Shown one piece after another: positions 24,059 to 34,174 of a stretch of 64,000 nt of DNA. Origin of the DNA: Cololabis saira (lineage: Eukaryota; Chordata; Actinopteri; Beloniformes; Belonidae); assembly GCF_033807715.1 (NCBI RefSeq), contig NC_084599.1, forward strand, positions 13,269,125 to 13,333,124. The letters are read 5' to 3'. Numbering within the stretch: position 1 is the first letter of the stretch; every line of letters begins with the position of its first letter. Made by a program: the position numbers and the translations under genes. The notes beneath the pieces were generated by a model. It was not told the origin of the DNA, searched no databases, and was given only the letters and a program-made list of their open reading frames with translations.

Positions 24059-27000
24059 CAGAGTGTCTCTTCTTTTCTCCTTCAGATTCCTCAGATTCAG
24101 ATCCACTTTCCCATCTCAGGAGGTCTGGCAGCTCTGAGCGGGAGCAGAGCCATCGCAGGTACGGCAGAGTGACATAATCCACCAAAGCAAGCCCCACAGA
24201 TCACCAATAAAACATATCAGTCAAGGACTTGCTTAAAAAAGTTCTCCTTTCCATGTGTGTTTTTCTTTTTTTCTTCTTACTCCCAATGACTGTGAGATGG
24301 AGAAATACCAAATATTAGAAGACAGAAATGATGTATGAAGTTACACTGCTCTTGTAAGGAGGGAGAGATCAGATTTACAGTTTTCATAGATGTTTTTTAA
24401 GTATTTAGATGTACTTTATCAACAAGTGTTTCTTGGTAACTCCTGCAATATATTTATGTAGAATCCATCTTCACTATAAGTGAGATGACCTATGAAAGAA
24501 AAGACAAATCTGTACTTTACTGATCCCAGGACTGGGAAATTATTATAAATAATAAAATGGCCAGTGAGGAATTTTTGAAATGATAAATCTGAAAATGTCA
24601 AAGTTATATTATTTTTGATGGGAACTTCTGTAAGTAAATATACATGTGTATATCCATTCTTCTATCTCATTCCCATCCCAGACTACTTCAGATCTCACTG
24701 TCTACTAGTATAAACCACAGATCCTCTCAAAAAACACATGAAATAATAAAATAGTTGCAGCTTTAAGTCTATGTGACTCACTTAAACCCAGACTAACTGT
24801 AATATTGGCATGTTTGTACCCACGAGCAACCTGATTTCTTTTATTAATTATATATATATATATTCATAATTTATATATTTAGCATCAGACATTTCGAGCA
24901 ATCGCACCTCAAAATATGACATATGGATGGTAAAAAGTCACGCCATGCATAAATATAAGAATCTTTTTTTCCCTTTTCTGGGCTTAACAAAACAAATGAG
25001 GAATCATCTTTTACAACATTGCAGTACAGTCTTTGAAGTCTTTGATTTGTGAAAACAGAGTCAGGCCTCTTGGCGGTTGCGTGGTTAACTCAATTTTGAC
25101 GCAGTTTATGGTTGACGGATGCAGTTACCGTCTCTATTTTATAGATGGTGGCATGATTTCCAACGTTTAGAGCCGCGCTTCGCCATGACAGCCATTTATT
25201 TCTTGGGGGGCGTCGTCCTACCAGCCACGAACGGCACATCTTTTCATTTTGATTTTTTAACTGTTCCAGAGGAACACATCTGTAAAATATAACGTTACTC
25301 TCGAAGAGAACTGGACATTCACAGATGTCTTGGAGGACTTTATCTGTCTCCAATAGTTATTTATCACATGAAAATCCAATTAATCATAAATGTTTGCATT
25401 TTGAGTCTCAGAGGAATGATGAGATTTCTGAGATGGATGGGGTCATACAGGACTGTCTCAGAAAATTTTAATATTGTGATGAAGTTCTTTATTTTCTGTA
25501 ATGCAATTTTAAAAAAAACAAACCAAAATGTCATACATTCTGGATTCATTAAAAATCAACTGAAATATTGCAAGGCTTTTATTATTTTAATATTGCTGAT
25601 TACGGTTTACAGTTTAAGATTAAGATTCCCAGAATATTCTAATTTTTTGAGATAAGATATTTGAGTTTTCTTAAGCTGTAAGCCATGATCAGCAATATTA
25701 AAATAATAAAAGGCTTGCAATATTTCAGTTGATTTGTAATGAATCCAGAATGTATGACATTTTTGCATTACAGAAAATAAAGAACTTTATCACAATATTC
25801 AAATTTTCTGAGACAGTCCTGTATTTAGGGATTTTTTTGTACAATTTTTGAAGTTGACATGAAAAGCATCATGAGGACTAACATCACTGACATCCTCTCT
25901 ACCTGACAGTGTTCCTCGGCCCGCTAATGGAGGCGACACGCTTCGGTCCGGGGTTTCAGTGAAGAACAATCCACCACTTCACTGTAAGGCTCCTGAGAAA
26001 TTACATTACACTTCACTTTTGAGTGCTTCCATTACTTATTCTTTTAATTCATTGATTAATGCTGTAAAACTTTAGCTGAGTACATGTTATCTGTATGTCA
26101 GAATCAAGGATGTACACAGATGAGGGCGGCTGTTGCCCAGGCAACAGCTTGTTGGCCTGTTTAGCCTGAGCTGCATCTTCAGGGAAAATGTGTAATTTGA
26201 GATGCTATGGCTGTCAAAATACAAGCTGCCTATCATGCTAAGAATAGACCCAATTAAATCTCCATAAAGACCCAGACTGTTATTAATTTTTGTATTGACT
26301 CAACACGCACAGAGGTGAGGGGGCTGGATCAGATATCCGATATAGTCACTGTGGAAATGCCTTGAGATACTCATGAAAATCCTCATCTATAATCCTCATC
26401 AATTGATTTTCAAACTTGACAAAATGAGACTTAATGCATGTTTTAGTGTAATGTGATGTTTTCCTGCTGGGGAATACCACCAGAGCTGCTGTTCTGAACT
26501 CTGAAAACCCTTGTGTGCAATAAAATACTTTTAATTTAAATAACTTCTAGTTAAATTTGGGGAAATATGAGTAAGTAATTAAAGTACTCAAATTCCCTAA
26601 ATCTGTGTTTAAATTTGTACTTTCCTTGTGAACCTTTTCCCGGGTTAAAGCGACGGCCCCTTGAATTGTCTGCGTACGTCCTCGTTGTGAATCATTATGT
26701 AGTTGCAGGGTATCACATAAAGACTTTGTTTCTGATTACTTTTACTATTTAATATGTTTAATTAGTAAATGATCAGTTTGGATTTTCACTATTTCAATTA
26801 CTTTTTCTAGCCAAGCCTGCAGAAGAGCCCATCTATTCCCTACCTCCAGATTCTTATCCTTCATCTAATCCAGGGTGAGTGTGCGGATTCATCCGATTTG
26901 TAAACTAATATTTAGTCAATGCAGTATTTTCATTTTATTTATTTATTTTTTCCCTCTTTTTAAGGTACAGTTCAGATGTGAAGATGGTGAGGTTTGTAAA

Positions 27001-28127
27001 GGAGCGCAGTGTGGGCCTGAGACTCATGGGAGGAAACGATGTGGGCATCTTTGTCGGCGGAGTTCAGCCAAACAGCCCGGCGTACGAACAGGGAATGAAG
27101 GAGGGGGACCAGATCATGCAGGTGACCTCATTTATGGTTTTAAATCTCACACTGGTTGGCGTCAAAGTTGTGAGAATTAAAGTTTTTTCTTTTTTTTTTT
27201 TCTTTCACTTGTTCAGGTAAATAAAGTCGATTTTGGCCATTTCACACGAGAGGAAGCTGCCAACTTCCTGCTCAACATCCAAACGGGCGTACCGGTGGAA
27301 ATCTGCACGCAGAACAAGATGGACCGTAAGTGTGGAGCAGACGTCATTGCACGATCACCTCCTCCGAGTCTTTCAGTCCTAACTTTCTTTGCTTCTCGCT
27401 AGTTTATAAGAAGATCATCAAGTCCAACTTGGGAGACAACTTCTACATCCGCACCCACTTTGACCACGAGGCCGACGGCCCGATCGGTCTGGGCTTCACC
27501 AGGGGAGAGGTGTTCAGAGTCATGGACACCATGTATCGTGGGAAGATAGGCAACTGGCTGGCCATCCGCATGGGCAACGACCTGCATGAGATGGATAAAG
27601 GGACGATCCCCAACCAGGCCAAGTGAGGGACAAAAGAGATGTAGATTTAATTTCTTTTACAGCCAATATCTCTGATTAAACTTTTCCCCTCGTTCCCTCC
27701 CACAGGGCAGAGAAACTGGCCATCATCGAGCGGACCCAGCGGCCCAGTGGAGAGAGGCAGGTCTCGGGTCCGAGAGCAGAGTTCTGGAAACTACGCGGGC
27801 TCAGGGGGAATAAAAAGACTGACAAAAATGTCAGGAGAACTCGCGATGACCTGCTGCAGCTCACCATTCAGGGCAACTTCCCAGCCTACGAGAGAGTCCT
27901 GCTCCGGGAAGGTCGGCACGGTTTTACAGCCTATAACATATAACAAATTCATAAACACTCCAACAAGTTTAAACACGGGTGATTGTTTGTTTCTCCAGCT
28001 AATTTCAAACGGCCCATTGTCATCCTGGGTCCTCTGAACGACATCGCCATGGAGAAGCTGGGCAGAGAGATCCCTGATGACTATGAGATGGCAGGTGGGT
28101 GTCTGACTCTTTCATACCTGATGCCTC

Positions 28128-28204
<77 letters not shown>

Positions 28205-31200
28205 ACTTTATTCATCCCCAAAGGGAAATTCAATCGTCCAGCAGCTCATCAAAACATAAACATAAAAATCAACCACACTTCCATTCAAACAATAAAAGCA
28301 CATTCATAATATTAAAATAAACATGAACCATTATTTTCTGGCTTAGAGCTTCATTCATTGTAAACTTCATCGTACGCTGATTGCTGTCTTATTGTTGTCA
28401 TTTACTTTATGTAACCTATGTATCTGTAGGTATTTGAGTTTTGATGCCCCTACTGTTACTTTTTTTTTTTTTTTTTTTTTTTTTACAGTTTATTTATTTT
28501 TTATTTATTTCGTGTGTATGTTTTTGTGTTTTTTTGGGAGGGGTGGGTTGTAGGCGAGATTTGGCTTGTGTGCACAAAAGAAAATTGTAAGACCTACTGT
28601 TATTTAGGATGTTTGTGATTGCCTTTCTTTTGTGAAATAAAAAGATATTGGAAAAAAAAAAAAAATAAATAAAAATGAAATATAAGGCTTGTTTTGTTGT
28701 TGTTGTTTTTCTTTTTCAAATGAATTATTATCAACTGTAGTTTCTTTTTTCTTGTTTCCTCAGAGATGGTTCCTCGCAGTGGAGGAGATAGCAGCTCCAC
28801 AGTTATTAAACTGGATACTGTGAGGAGAATAGCAGAGAAGGTGAGCAGCAGCTGTCATAACTGATATTAGCAAATAAATTAAAATCTGTATTTACTTTTA
28901 ACAGCACAAACATCCTATTTTCTTTAATCCTGTCATTTCCTCAACTCTGCTCTTTTTTTCTTTCCTTCCAGGACAAGCACCCTCTGCTGGACATCACTCC
29001 TACTGCAGTGGAGAGGCTGAACTACATCCAGTACCATCCCATGGTGATCTTCTTAGACCCTCACAGCCGCAAGGATGTCAAGGCCATGAGACAGAGGTAC
29101 AATCCCGACTCCAACAAGAGCTCCAGACGGCTTTACTCGCAGGCTACCAAGATGAAGAAAGACTGCAGCCACCTCTTCTCAGGTGATCCTCACGTTTGAT
29201 CAAAGCTCTTTTATTAAAATCTGCCTTTGTTTTTTTTAAAGAGTTTCAAGAATCAAAAACATTCTTATTTTATTTGTTTGCATCCTCTCACTTGTTGGTG
29301 TTTACAGTATTTTTCCTAACTTCTCCCCGCAGCCCGTGTGGACCTGCAGCCCGGTTCCAACAGCTGGTATGACAGCCTGAAGGAAAAGATCCGCCACCAG
29401 CAGGCCAAACCTGTTTGGGTGTCTGAAGTCACGGTGCGGCCCGCAGCTCCTCCTCACACATACAAATACACTCGTATTTTCACATCCACTCTAGTTTCAT
29501 CTAAACTTTGTTTTAAATGGTCAGAAATGGACATAAAGTGACTTGAGGTTCCAGAGATTATACTACTCACATTTGAGTTTTATGTTTTACAATAACTATC
29601 CTCCATTGTGAGAATGATGATAAAGCTGTGCAGTCTACAACATGATCTCAGCTCAACCAACAACTTTACACGACTGGACTGTTCTTCATTTCAAAGTTAG
29701 AATGGATTCCTGCTCCGTTCAGACTCTTGTTTTGAAAAGTATCATCATGATGATCATGTATTTCCCTTTTGGGAATTAATTTAAGACAACTAACCTGACC
29801 GATGCTGTGAAGGAAGTGCAACCCTAAACACAGCTGACCAGCAGTTGACCAAAGAAATCATATTGCAAACCCAGACTTAAACATTCAACAGTCTTAAAGT
29901 AGCTGGTCTAAGCCATATTATCCTTACAAAATGTGAAAAATAAGCAAAGCTGCTCTTGTGCATTAGGATATTTTTAGATATTTACTCCAACCAAGAACTA
30001 AAGTAGTTTAATTTGTCTTCTATCCAGCTGGAGAGCGGAGCAGAACATGATTTGGATGCTCTGGACCAAACCCAGACGGACTACCTGAGTGCTGCTAGTG
30101 ACCTGGAGGACACTGATGGAGAGGCCTTCACAGACGGAGAAGCCTACACTGACAACGAGGACCTGGAGGAGGCTTACCCCGGCCAGGATGTATCCAGGCT
30201 CCCACACGGCTCCAGGGGACCCGGAGCTGCTTTAGCCCGATCATCTGAACCGGCCTCTGGACACCGCAGCCCGACATTTGAACCGGAGCCCAGCGACGAC
30301 AGGGACTCGCTCACAGAAATCCCCCCACTGATGCTGGTGCCTGAGCCCAAGTCATCCCGGCGGGAGCGTTACAGCCCGCCTCACAGCCCTGCCGAGGAGG
30401 ACGAGCTTTCTCACCGCAGTTTTACAGACATGGACTTCGGTACCCTTGATGTGGCTGTGCCCAAATCTCCGTCAGATGGGCCGCCGGACTTTGTAGCCCC
30501 ACACCCCTCCACCCGATACGCGCTGAATGAACCCGAGTACGCTGAAGAGCAGCCGGAGAGCTCTCAACCTGCCAGCCTGTCTGCCATCGAAGAGAAATTA
30601 CTGCAGGTTTGTGCAACTGCTGCTGCAGTTCTTTTTTACTAAACATTAAAAATCATTCATCTTATTGTACATCAGACATGTGGTATTGCTACTATCGATC
30701 AAACCCCAACAAGTTTAACAGTAATAACAACAATTTAAGTAATTTTAAGCAGCAAAATGTAATAAATTCCCTTCTAAGTGCTTTTAAAGTTGTTTAAAGC
30801 AAAAAATAAGACTCATTTAGGATGAGTTGGGAAGATTAAAAACATCACAATCCAAATATGAGCGTGGGGGTCAAAGCTATTTCTGGCACTTAATGGCTTT
30901 AATTTACCACATAAGCTGCAGAAATGCATGTAGTTAAGAGAAAAACAAAAGACAATATTTAGTCACATTGCCCTTTTGTGATTTTATTTATTGTTATTCG
31001 TGGTGGGTTTTCTGACTTGATATTTAAGTGACAAAGTGTTAACAAAATTAGATTAATTAATCAATAAATTAATTATTAAATTTGAAGCTAATCAGCCTTT
31101 GAATTTAATATTAGTTGAGTTGTATTTTGGAAGGTTTAAGCTCTGAAAGATGAAGTCGGATAATAACACATAATATTTAAGAAGAGGGAACCGTTTCTAG

Positions 31201-31675
31201 TACATGGAGAGGAAAAAAATAATCAACTTTAATTTGGTTTAGGGTTCTTCTATCCTGAAGATTGATTGGAGAAAAACAGCCACATAGCTACCTTTTGCGA
31301 AGGTTAAATGAATTAAAGAATCCAGAATCACATCACAAACCTGTGCTTTTCATTTTAAATAGCTACTACAAATTCTTGCTTTTCTTTCTCCCCTTCTGTT
31401 ACAGACTCGGATGGCAGAGCCGCAGGCCCAGGCTGAGGAAAAGAAAGGCCCTCCTTTCGTTGTGTAAGTCTTTTGCTACTTTTTTACTGTTTTGTAGAAG
31501 TAAAGCAAGACTGAAGTCGCCTGCTGGTATTCACCTCTCTGTTGTTCACCTTTACAGGATCGCACATCACGAAGCCGTCCAGTACAGACGCACGCAGATC
31601 CGAGGCAGCGACAGCTCGGAGGACGACGAGGACGTTGACGAGGACATTGAATGGGGTCCTGCAACTGAACTTTAG
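14065..31675 (+). CDS. tjp3: Tight junction protein ZO-3 (MAGUK scaffold), complete
   Basis: Thirty exons splice to 1335 aa: 14065-14148, 18518-18574, 19077-19201, 19316-19418, 19503-19797, 19919-20022, 20139-20328, 20459-20534, 20631-20731, 20959-21055, 21399-21581, 21765-21868, 22249-22333, 23020-23096, 23334-23430, 23865-23950, 24086-24158, 25910-25983, 26811-26874, 26965-27121, 27217-27325, 27403-27622, 27706-27911, 27999-28094, 28764-28840, 28972-29182, 29333-29433, 30028-30606, 31405-31463, 31558-31675. Domains: PDZ1 (about 38-124, loop GFGFAISGG), PDZ2 (about 221-300), PDZ3 (about 695-775, [14 protein letters not shown]), SH3 (about 790-850), guanylate-kinase-like (about 920-1075; catalytically dead in MAGUKs), acidic tail ending WGPATEL, a class I PDZ ligand. 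ZO-3 tethers claudins and occludin to actin under the plasma membrane. MVNGVSM in PDZ1, GYKRLPQ before PDZ2 and the tail match ZO-3, not ZO-1 or ZO-2. Human ZO-3 is about 920 aa; the extra length is mostly the PDZ2-PDZ3 linker. A second possible start, ATG at 18527 (MDELVIWEQ), corresponds to the human start. Confidence 0.96.
14244..14306. repeat. (TA)n microsatellite
   Basis: An alternating TA tract about 95 bases after the first tjp3 coding exon; a second tract lies at 14406-14479. Confidence 0.95.
14308..14372. repeat. Dispersed repeat copy 1, matched at 18107-18171
   Basis: About 65 bases containing ctcagatttcaggatgtaa and ctctttgttaaataa recur almost unchanged at 18107-18171 in the same tjp3 intron, same orientation, with only a few differences (for example cgct versus tgct). 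In both copies an A/T-rich or TA-rich stretch adjoins. Confidence 0.85.
14406..14479. repeat. (TA)n microsatellite
   Basis: An alternating AT tract of about 74 bases in the large intron before the PDZ1 exons. Confidence 0.95.
14480..18517 (+). other. Intron of tjp3, no gene seen
   Basis: About 4 kb between the first coding exon and the exon carrying MDELVIWEQ. Apart from the second copy of a 65-base repeat (18107-18171) and T-runs at about 16978-17004, I see only short ORFs on both strands with no domain or splice support. The longest is a minus-strand frame at 15040-15447. Confidence 0.6.
24010..24057. repeat. (ATG)16 microsatellite before a tjp3 acceptor
   Basis: Sixteen ATG units, ending about 28 bases before the AG acceptor of the exon at 24086. 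A pyrimidine-rich tract (cttcttttctccttcag) separates the two. Confidence 0.95.
25446..25824. mobile_element. Palindromic mariner-like MITE, full-length copy
   Basis: The ends are exact inverted repeats, tacaggactgtctcagaaaa and its complement tctgagacagtcctgta, bounded by TA as in Tc1/mariner insertions. The two halves are inverted copies of each other across the middle, so the whole could fold into one hairpin. Related copies lie at 33146-33428 and 57167-57345. It is in the tjp3 intron before the exon at 25910. Confidence 0.8.
28128..28330 (-). mobile_element. LINE/SINE tail with (GATA)n end
   Basis: A (GATA)n run at 28128-28204 is followed by aactttattcatccccaaag and gggaaattcaatc. On the minus strand this reads as a retroelement tail ending in AATAAAGTT and (TATC)n. 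The same ending, with (CTATT)n, occurs at 60343-60450. It lies in a tjp3 intron. Confidence 0.65.
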
Positions 31676-32270
31676 ACAACTTGAGGATTAAACCTGCTGA
31701 CTTCTGGTCCAGCACAGACATGAAAACAGTTTCACGCCTTCAAAAAATGTTGTTTTCTTCCTTGTAATATTATTGTTTTTAATTTATCTTAATAAGGTCT
31801 TGTTTTCAGGTTAGATTGTAATTATTCTAGATTTCTACAACTGTGAATGATAATGCTGAGTTTTAACATCAAACAAAGTGTTTTTACATCAACGTGAAGC
31901 TCAAAGTGCCTCATTTGTTTTTATATTTATATGTTAAAAACTCATAAAAAACCACAGTTTGCGCTTTGTTGTAGCTGCTGTAATGAACAAATTCTAGTTT
32001 TATTAGAAATTTTTTTAAAAACAAGGCCATTTATGAACTAAGTGGACACTTTTTTTTACTTTTTCTACATTAAACCATTTCCTGATTTCAAAGTGGGTTT
32101 ATTCAATTATCCACATGACAGAAACCTGCACACATTAGATTATTATTTATTGGTTTGTTTACATTTTCATTCATATAGCAGCTGTGATCACTGATGGTAA
32201 CATTTTAATCTACATTCATATATTAATAATTGAATAGATGTAGAAATAAAACATGTTGCTGTGGACATAA
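31676..32270 (+). other. tjp3: tjp3 3' untranslated region
   Basis: AT-rich sequence after the TAG stop. The best poly-A signal is AATAAA at 32245-32250; an ATTAAA variant lies near 32069. From 32270 to 32990 I see no gene or recognisable repeat. Confidence 0.55.
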
Positions 32271-32989
32271 GTGCTGGTCATCAGGCTTCACACTCACAAG
32301 TTTAAAATGAAAAATTTAAATGCAAAAGAATACAAGACATTTTCACTTGATTTTTAAACTTTTAACACACTCGGTGTTGTCTTTCTCCATCCACACTTAC
32401 AGTGGAAAAATGTTTATTTGTTAATTTCATCAGATGGGCTTTCATGCTCGGTTCCTCTGTTTAGTTGCGTGACAGGGAGATTCGTGTAATTTAATTTTTC
32501 ACTTGCCATTTCAAAGTAATATCGGTTAAATTTGATTTCTTCTTTTCATCAATGAACCCAAAGAAGGACTGAACTGAGATAGAATCATAAATCTGTGTTG
32601 CATAAGAAAACCGTTTCGTCATTTTTTTTTTTAGGCACAAGCGCAGAGTTTTACTCTCAAAAGAAATGTCTGCATAAAGTGGAATTAGGTTAAAATTCAA
32701 TCAAGGCAGGCCCTTTTTTTATTTTAATTTTTATCTGTTTTGGGTATATCTTGGAGAAAACTGTCAGTGGAAACTGGAAACACAAAAATCACTTCCAGCG
32801 AAAATATGTGATACAACTGATTTTGTCATTATGAAAAGGTTTCAGAAAATAGTAATATTCTTTAATCAGCATTACATTAGTCAGAGACCTGAAATGGTTG
32901 CTGTTTGCGTCTCTGTCTGTTCTCGTGTCTGTTTGTTTGTTTTCTCTCTCCCCGACTCCCCCTCACATATTTCTATATTAATTATAAAA

Positions 32990-33061
32990 AAAATGTGTGT
33001 GTGTATGTATGTATGTATGTATGTATGTATGTATGTATGTATGTATGTATGTATGTGTATA

Positions 33062-33134
<73 letters not shown>

Positions 33135-33145
33135 GTGTGTGTATA
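32990..33145. repeat. Compound (GTAT)n / (GT)n / (TA)n microsatellite
   Basis: Fifteen or so GTAT units (about 32998-33055) pass into GT units and then a TA tract to about 33128, then mixed GT/TA. The tract is broken at 33146 by a mariner-like MITE and continues as (TA)n after it (33433-33560). Confidence 0.9.
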
Positions 33146-33428
33146 TACAGGACTGTCTCGGAAAATTAGAATATTGTGATTTTCTGTAATGCAATTACAA
33201 AAACAAAAATGTCATACATTCTGGATTCATTACAAATCAACTGAAATATTTCAAGCCTTTTATTATTTTAATATTGCTGATCATGGCTTGCAATAAAAAA
33301 GGCTTGAAATATTTCAGTTGATTTGTAATGAATCCAGCAAGCATGTATAACATTTTTGTTTTTTTAATTGCATTACAGAAAATAAAGAACTTTATCACAA
33401 TATTCAAATTTTCTGAGACAGTCCTGTA
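33146..33428. mobile_element. Palindromic mariner-like MITE, second copy
   Basis: Same ends as the copy at 25446 (tacaggactgtctcggaaaa and ttttctgagacagtcctgta) and the same internal inverted halves, but shorter, about 283 bases, with the middle missing. It sits inside a TA-rich microsatellite, consistent with TA target use. Confidence 0.8.
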
Positions 33429-33462
33429 TATACTTATATATATATATATATATATATAAGTA

Positions 33463-33534
<72 letters not shown>

Positions 33535-33562
33535 GTATGTGTATATATATATATATATAATT
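33429..33562. repeat. (TA)n microsatellite
   Basis: Mostly alternating TA with a few interruptions, the continuation of the compound tract left of the MITE. Confidence 0.9.
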
Positions 33563-33679
33563 TTTTTTAAATCTTTTACCAACTTGGTATTAGACATTAA
33601 TATGTATGCAGACACAAAAAATCATCAGCGTTACGTCCATAAAAGTTGCCGTAATAAAAATAAAATAAAAACTTTAAAA

Positions 33680-34174
33680 AAGTGCGCGCTAACGGGCTTT
33701 TCGGGGTGCGCACCTGTCCGAGCAGCAGGTGTTTACGGGCAGGTCACGTGGTGTGTCGCACCTGTGCCCGGTGGACTGATTGCAGCGAGTTGGAACCAAC
33801 ACGCCGCTTGTTTTGTGTCCGCGTCCGCCACTTCCCCGTTTCACTTTGACATAATTGTTTTGTCAAAGAAACTGATGGAAGAGCATGTCGGCGTGAACTC
33901 CTCTGAAACCAGTGGCAGCACCAGTCCCCCCTCTCCTCCCCCGGGCCACCCCTCGCCTCCCTCTCCTCCCCCCCGGCGGAGTGAGTCTGCGCGGCGGCGC
34001 GCCTCCATGAGCGACGGCCGCAGGAGGAAGACGCACAGACACCAGCCCTGGCTGCGCAGCGGCCGCACTGACGCCACTGACGGCAGAGCCAGCAAGTGGC
34101 GCGTCGGGGGGTGGGTGGGGGGGCTGTACGTCAAGCTGAGAGAGGTCGGCATGGACGGCAAAGGCACCCTGAAG
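33680..34174 (+). promoter_or_regulatory. arhgap45: CpG-rich arhgap45 promoter and 5' region
   Basis: GC content and CpG frequency rise sharply compared with the AT-rich flank. An E-box/USF-like site GGTCACGTGG lies near 33743. The frame of exon 1 is open upstream from at least 33533 and includes an ATG at 33875, which would add 100 proline/serine/arginine-rich residues to the protein starting at 34175. I place the main start at 34175 because MFGKKQRVLIKTPSISKK aligns with the human start; the longer form is possible. Confidence 0.5.

Larger units (their letters stand above)
20459..26874 (+). other. tjp3: tjp3 linker built of alternating exon modules
   Basis: Twelve exons encode roughly residues 320-692 between PDZ2 and PDZ3. 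They alternate in type. B exons begin in phase 1, end in phase 2, carry an acidic-serine start ([31 protein letters not shown]) and mostly end in a short basic close such as KYK, RYR, RHR or HRR. A exons begin in phase 2, end in phase 1 and are proline/arginine-rich, several ending PPPD or PPQE. The order is B 20459, A 20631, B 20959, A+B in one exon 21399-21581, A 21765, B 22249, A 23020, B 23334, A 23865, B 24086, A 25910, B 26811. Each A+B pair keeps the reading frame, so pairs could be skipped by splicing. In the family this region is a phosphorylated, flexible linker. Confidence 0.8.

Noticed and set aside
23800..24177. 125-codon ORF with a poly-Met run
   Set aside because: Reads through a tjp3 exon, the intronic (ATG)n and the next exon; splice sites and phases show two exons.
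32990..33060. Regular GTAT units considered as a CRISPR-like array
   Set aside because: Simple tetranucleotide microsatellite without spacers, in a vertebrate genome.
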